Positions 32,749 through 45,346 of a DNA stretch of 64,000 nucleotides are shown here, piece by piece. The position numbers and the translations under genes were made by a program. Origin of the DNA: Campanula takesimana. Its lineage: Eukaryota > Streptophyta > Magnoliopsida > Asterales > Campanulaceae. The stretch is taken from NCBI GenBank assembly GCA_026119855.1, contig JAOWBW010000271.1, positions 372,001 through 436,000 of the forward strand, in the 5' to 3' direction. Positions within the stretch are counted from its first letter, which is position 1, and each line of letters starts with the position of its first letter. Under the pieces are notes generated by a model. It was not told where the DNA came from. It saw only the letters and a program-made list of their open reading frames with translations, and ran no database searches.

Positions 32749-33103
32749 GTAGCCGGTTTAGGCTATGCTGCCGGCCGTGGTCGACCACCGTTATGGGCCG
32801 TAACGAGTGTTAAATGCTCGATTTTTTAAGGACTAACTCATGGCTAGTCTCAAATTGTCATGGGGACTAGATGTAATAATCTTAACCCAAATTTGAGAGC
32901 ACTGGCCGGCAGAATTAGGTTTTAAATGTAGCCGAGTTAGGCTATGTTTGTAGGCCGTGGTCGTTCACCGTTATGGCCGTGACGAGCGTTAGGAGCTCGG
33001 TTTGTAAGAACTAATTCGTGGTTAGTCTCAAATTGTCGTGGGAACTAGATGTATTAATCTTAACCCAAATTTGAGAGCACTAACTGACAGAATTAGGTTT
33101 TTA
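32749..33103. repeat. Two tandem ~178-bp repeats
   Basis: Two diverged head-to-tail units start near 32749 and 32928. Shared blocks are TAGCCG.GTTAGGCTATG, GTGGTCG.CCACCGTTATGG in similar form, AGTCTCAAATTGTC and CCCAAATTTGAGAGCACT, each ending AGAATTAGGTTTT. Tandem repeats between integrase and the 3' LTR are a known habit of Tat elements. Confidence 0.82.
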
Positions 33104-33304
33104 TTGTCTTGAATCATGACGTTTAAGTCTTAAATCGGAATGACGATCTCGGCATTGCTAAGTAATGCCCGGATTGTGCTCAAGAATCAGATTTGTAAAA
33201 AATGAAAACTTTTATTGATAATAATAAAGGAATTGGTAAATGCTATGAACTAGAGACTGCAAATCTAATCTAGAAAGCATAGAGATAGATAGGGTGCCGA
33301 GGAG

Positions 33305-36300
33305 CTACTGATAGTATTTCCTCAAGTGTTCCGAGTTCCATGGGTGTTTAAGCTCTTTTCTTTCTGGAGTTTTGAGCATGTAGGTTCCTTCTCTGATAAC
33401 GTGAGTAACAATGTAGGGATCTTCCCAATTTGGAGAGAGTTTATTTTGCTGGGCCTTCAAATGTGTCGACTCGATCTTTCTGAGTACCAAGTCACCGACT
33501 TTAAAAACTCTTTTCTTTACCTTGATGTCATGGTAGGCCTTGGTCCTCTGCTTATAATTTATCATTCTGAGTTGAGCCGTCAGCCTTTTTGCTTCAACTA
33601 GGTCTAGGTCTAGGAGTCGGTTGTATTCATTGACCACCTCGTCATAATTGGACACCCTGAAGGTAGGTAAGGCCATCTCGGCTGGAGCCATAGCTTCTGA
33701 TCTGTAAGTTAATGCAAAGGAAGTCTCCCCTGTTGGCCCCCGAGTGGTTGTACGAACTGCCCATAAAGCAAGGGGAAGATCGTCCAGCCACTTTCCTTTA
33801 CTTCCTTCTAAGCTCTTGGTTAGGGCTTTCAGTATTAATTTGTTTGCTGCCTCGGCTTGTCCATTGCCTTGAGGATGACTGACCGATGACTTTTTGTGTT
33901 TGACTCCTAGTCTGTTCAATTCTTCGGTGAAAACATCAGAGAACTGGAGGCCGTTGTCGGTCACGATGGAATGTGGGACGCCGAACCGACACCATGTATA
34001 GTCATGGATAAAGTTGATGGCGTTCTCCTCTGTGATTTTAGCCAAGGGCTTAGCCTCCACCCACTTGGTGAAGTAGTCGACCGCCACAATTACGAACTTG
34101 TTGCTTCCCTTTGCCAAGGGGAAAGGTTCGATGATATCGACTCCCCACATGTCAAACGGCCATGTCGGTATGATAAGACTTTGTTCTACAGGTGGCACCT
34201 TTGGCAGGTCCGAGAAGCGCTGGCATTTGTCGCACTTCTTTACGTAGGCTTGGGCTTCTTCTCTTAAGTTAGGCCAGTAGTAACCAAGCGTGATTATTTT
34301 ATCGGCAAGGGTTCTGGCCCCCGGGTGTCCTCCGCAAACTCTTTCATGTACCTCGTCCAGGAGTTTCTCGGTATCTTTAGGAGAAACACATCTTAGGAGA
34401 GGCCTGTAGAATGACCTTCGATATAGAATGTCGTTCCAGACTATGTACCTGGCCGTCTTCTTCTTTATCGTTTTGGCCTCTAACTCGTCTTCCGGTAGTT
34501 TGCCCTTCTCGATGTAATCCTTGTAATCGTCAATCCAGGTTCTCTCTTCGTCATCTAGAATTAGGATTTCTAGTCTTTCGTAAGCTGGTTGGTCGGCATA
34601 GATGATGAGGGGATTGATTTCTTCTGAGGTGGCCATCTTCGACAACAAGTCGGCCTCCAGGTTGTGTTCCCGTCCTACTTGCCTTATTTCCCAGAACTCC
34701 AAATTCTTAGTGAGATTCAGGACGAGGTCCCTATACTTGGTCAGCATGTGGTTCTCAGTGTTGTACTCGCCCTTCACTTGGTTTACCACTAGTTGGGAGT
34801 CACTGTAGGCCACCAGTTTATTCGCACCAAAGAACTTAGCCCTTTCTATTCCTAAGATCAAAGCTTCATATTCCGCCTGGTTGTTTAAAGCTGGGAATTT
34901 AAATCTGATGAAGTCACGGGCCACGTGTTCGCCGCCTGGGCTTGTTAAGTATACCCCGGCTCCACTTCTTCCTTTTGTTGTTGATCCATCTGTGTACAAG
35001 ATCCAGCAGTCTTCAGGTAATTCTTCTAAGGGCTCTCTGTCCATGGGAAACTTCCTTTTCCTTGTTGTCGGTGTATGCTCCCTGGAGAACGCGGTCTCCA
35101 CTAGGAAATCGGCCAAGGGCTGCGGCATCAGTGTCTTCCTCAGCTTGTAAGTGATGTCGAATTCAGTTAACTCAATGGACCAGTTCAGCAATCTGCCCGA
35201 GCTGTCCATCTTGTGGAGGATCTTTCTGAGCGGCGTGCCGGTGTAAACCGTGATGGGATGAGCGGAGAAGTATGCACGTAGTTTCCGGGCAGCAATGACT
35301 AAGGCATATGCTATCTTCTCGGCATTATAGTACCTGCTCTCGGTATGTGACAATGCTTTACTTACATAGTACACCGGCTTCTGAGTTCCATTATCTTATC
35401 GTACTAACACGGCCGTCACGGCTCTGTCCGTTGCTGCAAGGAATACGGAGAGTGTTTCTCCCATAATCGGACTGCTAAACAATGGGGGTGAACCCAAGTA
35501 TTCTTTTATTTGCTGGAATGATGCTGAGCATTCTGGGGTCCTCTCGAAGTTCTTTGTTCCTTTCAGGGCTTTGAAGAAGGGTAACGAATTTTCTGCCGAC
35601 TTGGCGATAAATCTTCCCAGGGCGGCCACCCTGACATTCAACCTTTGAACCTCTTTTACACACGTCGGCTCTTTCATGTCGACCAAGGCATGTATCTTCT
35701 CCGGATTTGCCTCGATGCCTCGCTGGGAAACCATGAAACCGAGGAATTTACCCGTCGTGACCCCGAAAACACATTTACTTGGGTTGAGCTTCACGTCGTT
35801 CTCTTTCAGATTTTTTATAGTCTCTGCCAGGTCCGGGACGTGGCTTCCTGACTTGGTTTTTATTACCATGTCGTCAATATAGGCTTCCATGTTCCGGTCG
35901 ATCTGGGATTTGAACACCTTGTTCACCATCCTCTGATAAGTTGCGCTGGCATTCTTGAGGCCAAAAGGCATCATCACATAACAATAGATCCCTCCTGCTG
36001 CTTGGAAGGCGGTCTTTTCGATATCGTCATCAGCCATTTTGACCTGGTGATACCCAGAATAAGCGTCTAGGAAGCTCAAGGTTTGGTGTCCAGCTATGGA
36101 GTCGACCAACTTGTCTATTCTGGGTAGAGGGTAGCTATCCTTGGGGCATGCTTTGTTGAGATCTGTGAAATCGACACACATTCTCCACTTGCCGTTCTGT
36201 TTTTTCACCATTACGACATTAGCCAGCCACTCGGGGTATGTCGCTTCTCGGATGATCCTGGCCTTCATCAATTTATCCACCTCAGCCTGTATTGCCTGTT

Positions 36301-37330
36301 CTTTTTCTATAGAAAAGACCCTTCGTCCTTGCTTGACGGGTTTGAAAAAACTGTCCACCTCTAGTTTGTGGAGAGCAATGGCTTCTTTAACTCTAACTAT
36401 GTCTTCAACCTTCCAGGCAAACACGTCTAGGTTGTTTTTTAGCAGGTTGATGATTTCTTCTCTTTCTTTCGGGGGGAGTTGTTTTCCAATTCGTACCTTC
36501 TGTTCTGGGTAGTCGGGGTTGATGACGACCTCATCCAACTGATCGATTAGTCTTAGCTCGGGACCATCCCTAAACTCCAAGGTTTCCACGATGATTTTCT
36601 TTAATTTTTCCTTGTCTTTGCCTTCTAGGCTCAAATTCTCCATATCTAGAAGTCTGTCAATCTCGGCATCTATGTGGGCGGGTATTGTGGCCCCCGAGCT
36701 TGGGACGAGGGCGAGGTCAGAGCCACTCGGCTCGTCCGAAGCTGTGTTCATGGAGATACAACCGAATCCTTCCATACCATATGTCACCTCGGTCTCTGTC
36801 ATGGCATTTTCAGCATCCAGTACGACCCATTCCTCAGGTATGTCTACCGTTATCACACCGATGTTAGGGGCTGATGTAATGATCGTGGTCGACTTCGATA
36901 TAGTGATATTTCTTTCTGGAGTGTCAATTTCCATCTTAGATTTTGCCTTTCGTGACCTCATCACGTGCTCTAAGAAGTGTTTGGGGTTGCCGAGGACGCA
37001 GCCTATGCCTTCTGGGGTTGGGAATTTCACCCTTTGCTGAGGGAGGGAGGCAACCATTCCCAGTTTTCCCTGACTAGGAGAGCCAAGGATGGCGTGGTAG
37101 TCACTTTCCAAGTCCATGACGATGAAGGTGATTATTGCCGATGTTTTGTAGAGGTACTCACCGACTTCTAGTACCAAGTCCACGGTTCCCTTAGCCTCGG
37201 CTTTGTGATTTGTGAATCCCTCTAGTCTCCCATTATAAGGGGTGAGCATGGTGTCTGGCAACTCCATCTCTTTGAAGGTTCTGTAATAGAGCACGTCATC
37301 AGCGGCCCCAGAATCTATTAAGAGCCTTTT
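33305..37330 (-). pseudogene. pol: Tat-type Gypsy pol (PR-RT-RNH-aRNH-IN), one nonsense codon, 5' end displaced
   Basis: Minus-strand frame from the nested element's edge. In order: protease active site DSGAAD (near 37310), RT with YIDDMV (near 35875), RNase H (YYVSKALSHTESRYY), a second archaeal-type RNase H starting YTDGS (near 34990) with NNQAEYEAL, then integrase with H..H and C..C zinc ligands (34349-34220), catalytic Asp residues near 34140 and 33955, Glu near 33850, and a basic C-terminus. The only break within this part is TAA at 35396-35398, between RT and RNH; the frame is otherwise continuous. The protease N-terminus is on the far side of the dimer at 55090. The dual RNase H is the mark of the Tat lineage. 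Confidence 0.93.
37326..37330. other. Left target-site duplication of the dimer (CTTTT)
   Basis: CTTTT here and CTTTC at 55085-55089 flank the TG...CA ends with one mismatch. Removing the dimer and one copy restores an open protease frame, confirming one insertion. Confidence 0.8.
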
Positions 37331-38568
37331 TGTAGATACCCCGGGAAAACACAACTTGGCTAGAGCGGTGAATTATCCTAGGATGTCTAACTTGTTTTAG
37401 AGTCGCCACCTATGTTTTTAAAGGAACATAAGAAAAACCTAGAAATAGCCTAATTTATGTACAAAACCAGAGATTCGAGAGAGAAGGGTTCGGGGGTTAG
37501 GTGACGGAGTGGGAAGTACTTAAACACCCACTCCGCCCCGCTTATGCGGGTCTTGCTACTATTGGTGTTCTAATGCTAAATGTCCTTCAATTTATTAACA
37601 GTGCTAACAATTATAATGTAAAGAAAAAGGGGAAGAAAGGAGAATTGTTTTATTTATAAATTTATGCTAAACAATTACATTAAGAAATGTAGAGGGAATT
37701 AAAGTAGAGATTAAAATGTAGGGAGATAACCTTAACCAACTTTAATGTAGTAAAGTGGTCATTTGGTCATGTCCCAATTGATGGGGATTGCATACTAGTA
37801 AGACTAGAATAAAAGAGAAGAAGAATAAAAGTACCTTTAGAAAAGAGGACCTTAGACTTTGACTTGAAGATGGTGTTGTTTGTAGAGAAATGGTTGTGCA
37901 ACACTTTGTGTAGTGTTTGTTTGTAGGGAAAATGTGTTGAGAGAACTTGTGTATCGTTCTTGTAGGGAAGATGAAGTTGGGTCCTTAAGAATGTAAAAAG
38001 AGTCCCTTTCTAAGGTAGAAGATGATGGTTTTTATAGGTAAAAAAAGAGAGGGAAAGGTTGGAGGGAAATTGGTCAATCCATGTGAGATGGAATTGACCA
38101 ATAGAAAATAAGATAAACAAAATAATAAATTAAAGAAATAAAAGAAAATCAAATAAAATAAAAATGAATTATTTTGTTTTAAAGAGATGGCTAGAATAAT
38201 GGGATTGGAGGTTATAAAACTAGGGGGGATGAATGTGGATGAGAAAAGAGGTCTTTTGTGATCAAGAAAGAGATGTTGCAAATAAGAAAAGGGAGGGAAA
38301 TAAGGTGCAATCCGTTACTGCCAAAATGGGAAGCGCGCGAGTCCCGCTTTTGGGGCGAGACGCGCGCGCAGCCCGTTAACAGTTCCGGAAGCGCCCGCGG
38401 CAGAAAAGGACAGAATGACCCTAAAAGTTAACTCTGTTATGCAGTTTAGTCCAAAGCTAACGGAATCAGTTAGGAACTTAACCGAAGTAACAGAAATCAA
38501 CAAAAATAAGTTAAATAAAAATACTTTGTATGCAATCGGGGTGAGAGGTCCAAGGCGGGGTGTCTACA
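37331..38568 (-). repeat. LTR A of the dimer (3' terminal)
   Basis: 1238 bp, TGTAGATACCCC...GGGGTGTCTACA. Minus-strand TATA box at 38029-38036. GCGCGCG-rich block near 38332-38400. Its inner neighbour on the minus strand is a purine tract (CCGAGGGGCTC). Confidence 0.93.
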
Positions 38569-38793
38569 GAGCCCCTCGGCGACGTGGATTGCAAAGCAAA
38601 ACGCGTCAACGAAAGTAAAAACACCCGCCGAGGACATCGACAAAAGAAAAATAAAGAAAAGAAAGCAAAGACTCGATGGAAGCGGTAATTTGAAATTTCT
38701 AGAGATAGGGGTGCGCTCACTGTGTGAGCGTCTTTTGTTGGTAGAGGGGGTGGCATGATCCGTTGGTCAACCTGTCGGCTGAATCAGTTAAGT

Positions 38794-39597
38794 GAGGCCG
38801 TTAGTGAACCCTTGAATGAGGCCGTTAGTGAACCTTCGAATGAGGCCGTTAGTGAACCTTTGAGGAGGCCGTTAGTGAACCTTTGATGATGCCGTTTGTG
38901 AACCTTCGAGGCCGTTAGTGAACCTTTGTTGTCGAATCCGTTTGTGAAATCCGTTGATGAGGCCGTTAGTGAACCTTCCAGGCCGTTAGTGAACCTTTGT
39001 TGACGAATCCGTTAGTGAAATCCGTTGATGAGGCCGTTAGTGAACCTTCGAGGCCGTTAGTGAACCTTTGTTGACGAATCCGTTAGTGAAATCCGTTGAT
39101 GAGGCCGTTAGTGAACCTTCGAGGCCGTTAGTGAACCTTTGTTGACGAATCCATTAGTGAAATCCGTTGATGAGGCCGTTAGTGAACCTTCGAGGCCGTT
39201 AGTGAACCTTTGTTGACGAATCCGTTAGTGAAATCCGTTGATGAGGCCGTTAGTGAACCTTCCAGGCCGTTAGTGAACCTTTGTTGACGAATCCGTTAGT
39301 GAAATCCGTTGATGAGGCCGTTAGTGAACCTTTGTTGTCGAATCCGTTAGTGAAATCCGTTGATGAGGCCGTTAGTGAACCTTCCAGGCCGTTAGTGAAC
39401 CTTTGTTGACGAATCCGTTAGTGAAATCCTTTGATGAGGCCGTTAGTGAACCTTTGTTGACGAATCCGTTAGTGAAATCCGTTGATGAGGCCGTTAGTAA
39501 ACCTTCGAGTCCGTTAGTGAACCTTTGTTGACGAATCCGTTAGTGAAATCCATTGATGAGGCCGTTAGTGAACCTTCGAGGCCGTTAGTGAACCTTT
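38794..39597. repeat. Minisatellite array with higher-order unit (first internal region)
   Basis: Basic ~20-bp unit GAGGCCGTTAGTGAACCTT, alternating with a 31-bp variant containing GACGAATCCGTTAGTGAAATC. From about 38950 they form a regular ~71-bp higher-order unit repeated about nine times with few changes. No coding. Confidence 0.93.
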
Positions 39598-42500
39598 GAC
39601 GAATTGCTGATTTGAAGCTGTGTGATGTTTGGCGTTGCAGTTGACTTTTGCGGGGATGCGGGCATGGTTGACTGTGGACCATTTTCTGCTGGGGATGAAG
39701 TGCCTCGAGTTGCAGATGTTGTTTGACTTCGCGGTGGTACCTGTTATGTGCTTTGCAGGTATATGTGCTAGTGCAAGAAAATGCATGAAGTGTGAAATGA
39801 AGAGAGAAATTGTGCTCGTGGTGTGATGAGATTTTGGAACACCCTTGCAATGAGAGAGAAGTAAGAATGTAGAGAGTGATCTTGTGTGCGGTGTGATTTT
39901 GAGGAAAGTATTGGATGTATTCATACCTTCACTTACCATTGCCGCTTGAGTGGAGATGGATTCCTGATGTCCGCGGGGGATGCTTTGATGGAGAATGTCC
40001 ATTCTTTAGATATTGATGAGAGAATGCCCTTGATGTTGGGTTAGCGAGATGGTATTCTGGATGATGGGTTGGTCGTGCCAAAAGGCTGCCTACGTATCCC
40101 TTTAAGAGAATCAGACCAGCGTAGTTCAAGGATGATGGAGAACTCTGGGGAAGAAGCTATGGGGCAAAGCAAAGCACATACTTTTGCACATAGAAGGAGA
40201 AAAAGAAAAAGGAAAATCTTTTTTTTTTTTTTTTTAGATTAGAAAGGAAAGAATATGCACACATGTGAGGAAAAGATTTTTTTTTTTTTTTAGTTCGTGG
40301 GTGAACCATTTTAATCATTGTGTGCTTGTGAAGCCAACCCAAGATCAAGTCATGTTCAGTCGAAGTCCGGATTGCCTCGCTTGAATTCTGTTGTCGCCGG
40401 TGTGCCCAACGAAGATTGATGTCTAGCCCCAAGAGATTTGTCGATTATGGGGCTTCAAAAGGCTTTTGATGCCGAGACGAGGGGTTGCTGATTGTAAAGC
40501 CCCTAGAATGCCTTTGATGCCAAATTTTGAGGGACTTGTATAGCTCCAAGATAAATCAGCTCTTGGCCCATTCGAGTAAATCGCCCTTTGTTGTTCTAGT
40601 GAGCCAGCCCCAAGAGGAGATCGTTGATGCCAAGCTTCAAGAGATTGCAAAGCCCCAAGTGTCGTGGGCTTGTAGATGGCGGGATGTGAAGACCTTTCAT
40701 TGTAAAGCCCCAAATTATCTCGTGATTGGCTCGGCATTGAGAGCGGATGTACCGTTTGGTAGAATTCTTGATAGAGATCTCCTTCTTGCTCTTATTGGGG
40801 AGATGAATGGCCTCATTGTGGTCGATACCCAAATGGCGTGAAAAAGTCTCAAATGAGTATGCTTGCTTGACTCTTCTTGAGTTGAACTAATGACGGATCT
40901 TCGGATGCAACTATTGCTGTGGCCCAACTTTATCTGAGCTGCACCTTGTGCTTTTGATCTTGGAGAAGGGGGTGCTGAATTGCAGAAACATTGGGATTGG
41001 CCGTGGCATTTCCCGCTATAACCCTGTTTTGATTAGAGTTTAGCATATTGAATCTTTTTCCTTTTCTCTAAGACTTCCTTCAAAATCTCGCTGTGAGTTC
41101 TAACAAAAATCATCAACTTCATTCATAACATCGGAGTCTTCATTTAAAACCAAGAGGCCTTTGACTTGAAGTGTTGAGAGACCCTTGAATCGTGATTGTT
41201 CCCATGGAGCCATAAGACTACTCCAGATTGCACTTGCTCGAGTATTGTTGCCCAAAAGACTGTCGGTCGCGAAGCCCTAATACTGCCCTTTGCTTGAATT
41301 ACTGTAATGCCGTAGCCCAAAAGATCGTAGATTGCGAAGCCCGTTGAGACCTTCGGTGCCGAATTGAGGAAGCTTCCAATGTTGCACATGACTTGGCTGG
41401 GGATACTGCTGGGGAGTTAATTGCTCTTTGCCGAGGGAGCCTTTAAGACTTGACCGTAGCCCCTAGAGTGCCATCATTGATTGCGAGAAAGGTTCACCCT
41501 TGATTGGGGAAACGAGCACGGGCACACATGACAAGAGGGCTTTTTGACATCCCTTTTGAGGGACTTTGAGGATAGTCTCACACATCTTTCTTGAGCATAG
41601 CCCCTAGGGCGTATTGATTGCCAAATAAAGCAAAAGAATCCCTTGTTCTTGAGTCACATAGCCCCTAGGGCGTCACCATTTTTGAGAAAAGCAAGAGTGA
41701 CTCGTCCTCGTGTGAGGGAATAAACATGAGAGGATATGGCAAGAGCTACTCCATTTCTCGGGAGCCTTTCGGCGTACTTTAGAAGCACATACTTGAATAA
41801 GCCTTGAAAACTGAGACACGTGTTGTTGCTATTTGCTGCCCAAGCCAATTGACTAGCTAGGGATTATTTGTGCAACCTCGTGCCCTTTTATGATGGGCTT
41901 GTTCTCGGATGGATCTTGGTTACCACGGGCCTTCTTTTCATGAACCCAAAAATGCACACTGCTGGAGAATGATGCCGATAACCCAAGACAACCTTTGATG
42001 GTGTTATATCTTGTCGAGCCTTTTGCAATCCCAAAGTTGACTCGGTGGGGAATTGACTTGCTGAGGAGATCCAATGTAGAGCTCGTGCAGTTGTCTTCTT
42101 TAGAGGCCGGATATCTCCATTTCTCTTTCCCTTCTCTCTCTCACTCTCTCATTTTTTTTATGACGCACCCTGATTTTTGCCTAGACCGCCCTTTCGGGTT
42201 TTCAATCTAGCGGGCATCTCTTTTGCGTCTTCATTTTGACTCGATTAATGAGGGAGTGTGCATTGACTCTAGCTGAGGATGAGAGACATGTGATTTTGCG
42301 GTAAAAACATTTTGTCACTAAAGATGAGTGACATTGACTCGACTAGGGAAGTGTCCCTAGTATTGACATGTATTTTTTTTTATTGAATTGAATGACTTAC
42401 GAAGGCAAGTAAGTCATTAAGAGAGAAGAGAAGGAAAGCCCCAATTTGATTGCAAGAAATTGGGAGTATGCAGAAAGAATAGAAGTCCTTAGACTCGACA

Positions 42501-43119
42501 AGGAACGCGAAATGATTCCAAATCTAAGAAAGTTGTTCAATCTTTTTGGTGATTAATTCATTGGCAAATGAATCGTACAAAGATGTCTTGACAAGTTCGA
42601 GATGAAGGCCGATCACCATAACGCGCTAGGGCTAAACATTTCTTCTTTCTTGCATGAGACCGGACCCGCAGGTTGCCTACGTTCCTCCAGTGTAGAGGCT
42701 CAGGTCACCGTAGTTCTTGTGAATTCTCCATTCTTCAGGATGGAATTGTTGCTTCGTCGTGTAGCTTCGTCCTCCTTTGGTGGATGGAATGATGTTGATC
42801 TTGATGTGAACTTCTTTGATTGAGGGGGATTTTTTTTTTTTTTTTTTTATTTTTTTGTCTTCGTCGTTGATGATGTTTCCTTCGTCACAATGTTTAGCCC
42901 CTAGGCGTTCAAGCGATGGCCTTCGTTCCAAAACCTTTTTAGACACTTTTTCATCATTTTGCCAAGAATTAGATTGAACAACTTGGAAGAGTGTATGAGG
43001 ACGAGAACGAATTTTATTTAATGGTTGACTCAAAATTTAACATTGGACGAGAGAAAACATTAATGCACACATTAGATGACTTTTGACTCTTTTTTTTTTT
43101 TTTTTTTTTTATCCTATCT
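39598..43119. other. Noncoding internal region of the first monomer
   Basis: No domain-bearing frame. It contains poly-T/poly-A tracts (40219, 40278, 42828, 43090), recurrent AGCCCCTAGGGCG-like motifs (41455-41670) and a hairpin motif at 42164-42215. The sequence recurs, diverged, at 47999-51581. Confidence 0.7.
42164..42215 (+). repeat. Conserved hairpin motif (copy 1)
   Basis: TTTTTGCCTAGACCGCCC, then TTTCGGGTTTTCAATCTAGCG: the arms GCCTAGA and TCTAGCGGGC pair around a T-rich loop. Near-identical copies are at 50556-50607 and, in a different Gypsy family, at 60628-60680. Confidence 0.75.
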
Positions 43120-44121
43120 CTAGGTAGAGAAAGAGAAACGGAGATTGTTGTCGTCATCCCCCATGTCGTTGTAGTCCTCATTGTCGTTGTAGTCTTCCCT
43201 GTCACTACATTCTTCCATGTCATTGTTTGGGAACCCTTTGTCGTTGAAGCTTGTGTCATAGGAGGACTCGGCCACTTCTCGGAGCAAATAGTCAATTCTA
43301 ACCCCCGCATCATATATACTTGAAAAATCGGAGTGAAAAGCCCCACTAAGAATAGTGCGGTAGTCAATTTTCAAACACTTCAAGAAGATGTCCATTTGTT
43401 CCTTCTTGGAAGGCCTATCAACCATCTCGGCTAGCTTGTCATTCCAACGGCAATAGAAGTCCCCAAATGATTCATTACCCATTTGCACGGTGCTCTCCAA
43501 TTCCTTCTTGGTGGGGCAGAATATGAAGTTGCCTTGATATTGTGACTTGAAGGCAAGCATAGCGGCATCCCAATTGAGGCGGGTGGAAACTGGAAGACCC
43601 ATATACCAATCTTTTGCGACCCCCTCGAGAGTAAGCAGGAAGCATTGTGCCATTATTTGAGGAGACACTTTCTTTGGTAGCATGGCCCAAATGTAGGAGT
43701 CGACATGAGCGTTGGGGCAAGAGTTACCGTTGAACTTTCCAATATCGGGCATCTTGAACTTTTCGGGAAGAGCCTCCATTGTGTTCATGAGGAGAGAAGC
43801 TTGATGAAGATCGGTGTTTGGGCCCTTGTGCAAATTTAGCCCACTAAGCCTTTGGTCAATGTAGGACATGAGAGTGTTGACCAAACCGGTATCAATGCTT
43901 TGGACCTTTCTTTCACCCGTGAGCCCTTTCAATTGGTTCTTGAGTTTAGCAACTTCTTTCTTGTGGGCCATTTTCACATGCTCGTAACGGGCTCGCCATA
44001 AATCATCCTTGCGGCGGACATTCTCGGCTAGTGTATCGACTTTCCCTTTCAATGCTTCCACCATGCGGAATAACCCTTCGTTGGACACGGGAATGCCGTT
44101 GTCGTTGCCGTTTGAAGCCAT
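43120..44121 (-). CDS. gag: Gag of the first monomer (gag-only element)
   Basis: An intact 333-residue frame from an ATG at 44121. Residues ~1-95 are a coiled-coil-like region (MVEALKGKVDTLAENV, then KEVAKLKNQLKGL). Residues ~130-290 match the Gypsy retrotransposon capsid pattern: PDIGKFNG..CP.AHVDSYI, AKDWYMGLP, FKSQYQG and FGDFYCRWNDKLAEM. The end is acidic with Asp/Asn repeats. I see no CCHC knuckle, protease or RT anywhere in the monomer. It would provide capsid and depend on another element for enzymes. The frame also extends upstream without stops, but the ATG before MASNGND is the better start because the second monomer conserves it. Confidence 0.85.
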   Translation of the reverse strand: MASNGNDNGIPVSNEGLFRMVEALKGKVDTLAENVRRKDDLWRARYEHVKMAHKKEVAKLKNQLKGLTGERKVQSIDTGLVNTLMSYIDQRLSGLNLHKGPNTDLHQASLLMNTMEALPEKFKMPDIGKFNGNSCPNAHVDSYIWAMLPKKVSPQIMAQCFLLTLEGVAKDWYMGLPVSTRLNWDAAMLAFKSQYQGNFIFCPTKKELESTVQMGNESFGDFYCRWNDKLAEMVDRPSKKEQMDIFLKCLKIDYRTILSGAFHSDFSSIYDAGVRIDYLLREVAESSYDTSFNDKGFPNNDMEECSDREDYNDNEDYNDMGDDDNNLRFSFST

Positions 44122-45327
44122 TGGACCTATTGAGAGAACACGGTCGATCTTAGGATGGCCCCACAAACACCTTTTGAGTAAAATGATTTCACCCACAAAC
44201 AAGAAAAGACTCAACAACATAAAGAAAAATGACTCTTTTTTTTTTATTTACAAAGTCGGAAGGACGGAGTCCTTTTTGGGGTTTCTAGGAAAAAATAGTG
44301 GAATCGTCACACTAGTATATAGACTTTCTCGCGGTCCCATATACTCATCGGATTCCACCACGCTTGTGATACCTACATGTGACGGGATTAAACTAAATTA
44401 ATGTAGTAAATCATACATGCGGGGACGGATTTTTTATTTTCGTCCAAGATAGCCACTTTTGGGGACGGAGTTTTATTTCGTCCATTTCAACAAGTTGGCA
44501 TGTATGATTTGAAGACATTAGTTTAGGGAAATCTCGGTACATGAAAACCGACTTGAGTCACGGAGTGTTAGACCCTAAACTAGAATTGTGTGGTTTGTGC
44601 TCGGCTTGAATATGAGGCTTAAAGGTCACCCCCGGCATGTAGTCGTTAACTACGCCACGGGCTGAGGTTTACCGCTTCGAAAGAGTCAAGGTCGGGTGGA
44701 GCTTGAAACTTCCTAGGACGGGCCTCGACGGGTTTGGGGTTGGACTTGTGCGACTCGATTGTGAGCAGTTGATAGGAATTGTGCGCGTAGTGTGAGGCCT
44801 AACAAGTGACAAAATATTTTTTTTTTCAAAAGAAATAAAAAAAACAAATAAGCACATAATTACAACTTTCGAATCACCCGTGTGACCGATAAAAATAAAC
44901 AGAAAGTAAAAACTGTTTTGTGCAGGCCCGGTGCCCACACACTGTCAAAACCACTTTGTTCTGTGCACTGTTCTGTTTCAGGAAAATGCCTAGAAGCGCG
45001 CGCATTAGGATGCCTACTCGGGAGGCGCGCGCGTTAGACAAAGAGGGGCAGAGGCGCCCGCATCTGGGTAACAACCTGTAAATCAGCGGGTTCAAGGGAT
45101 TGCCTTGACCCTAAATAAAAATGCTTTCCCCTGCAGAATTTGTTAGCACAGAAACATGGAATGGAAGGACAAGAAGGAAGACGGGCGATTCTGGTAATTG
45201 GGGTCGGACGCGCGCGCTTTACAAAGGAGGCCAGAGGCGCGCGCTTCCCACCCTTTTTACCAGAATGCCCAGAAAACAGTAATAAGAACACCAAAAGTTA
45301 AGAACGCAAGTTTAACCCTCTAAATCG
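44122..45327 (-). other. Leader of the first monomer
   Basis: Untranslated region between LTR B's primer site and gag. GC-rich GCGCGC blocks near 44995-45030 and 45210-45245, and poly-T/A tracts near 44230 and 44815. No gene. Confidence 0.65.
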
Positions 45328-45345
45328 TCCCCAGCGGAGTCGCCA
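45328..45345 (-). other. Primer binding site beside LTR B (now internal)
   Basis: Minus strand TGGCGACTCCGCTGGGGA one base from LTR B: a Gypsy-type tRNA primer site (I recall Arg tRNA for this motif, not verified). Confidence 0.8.
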
Positions 45346-45346
45346 C

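Noticed and set aside
38794..39597. CRISPR-like regular repeats
   Set aside because: Units are tandem without unique spacers and lie in a plant retroelement; they form a minisatellite.
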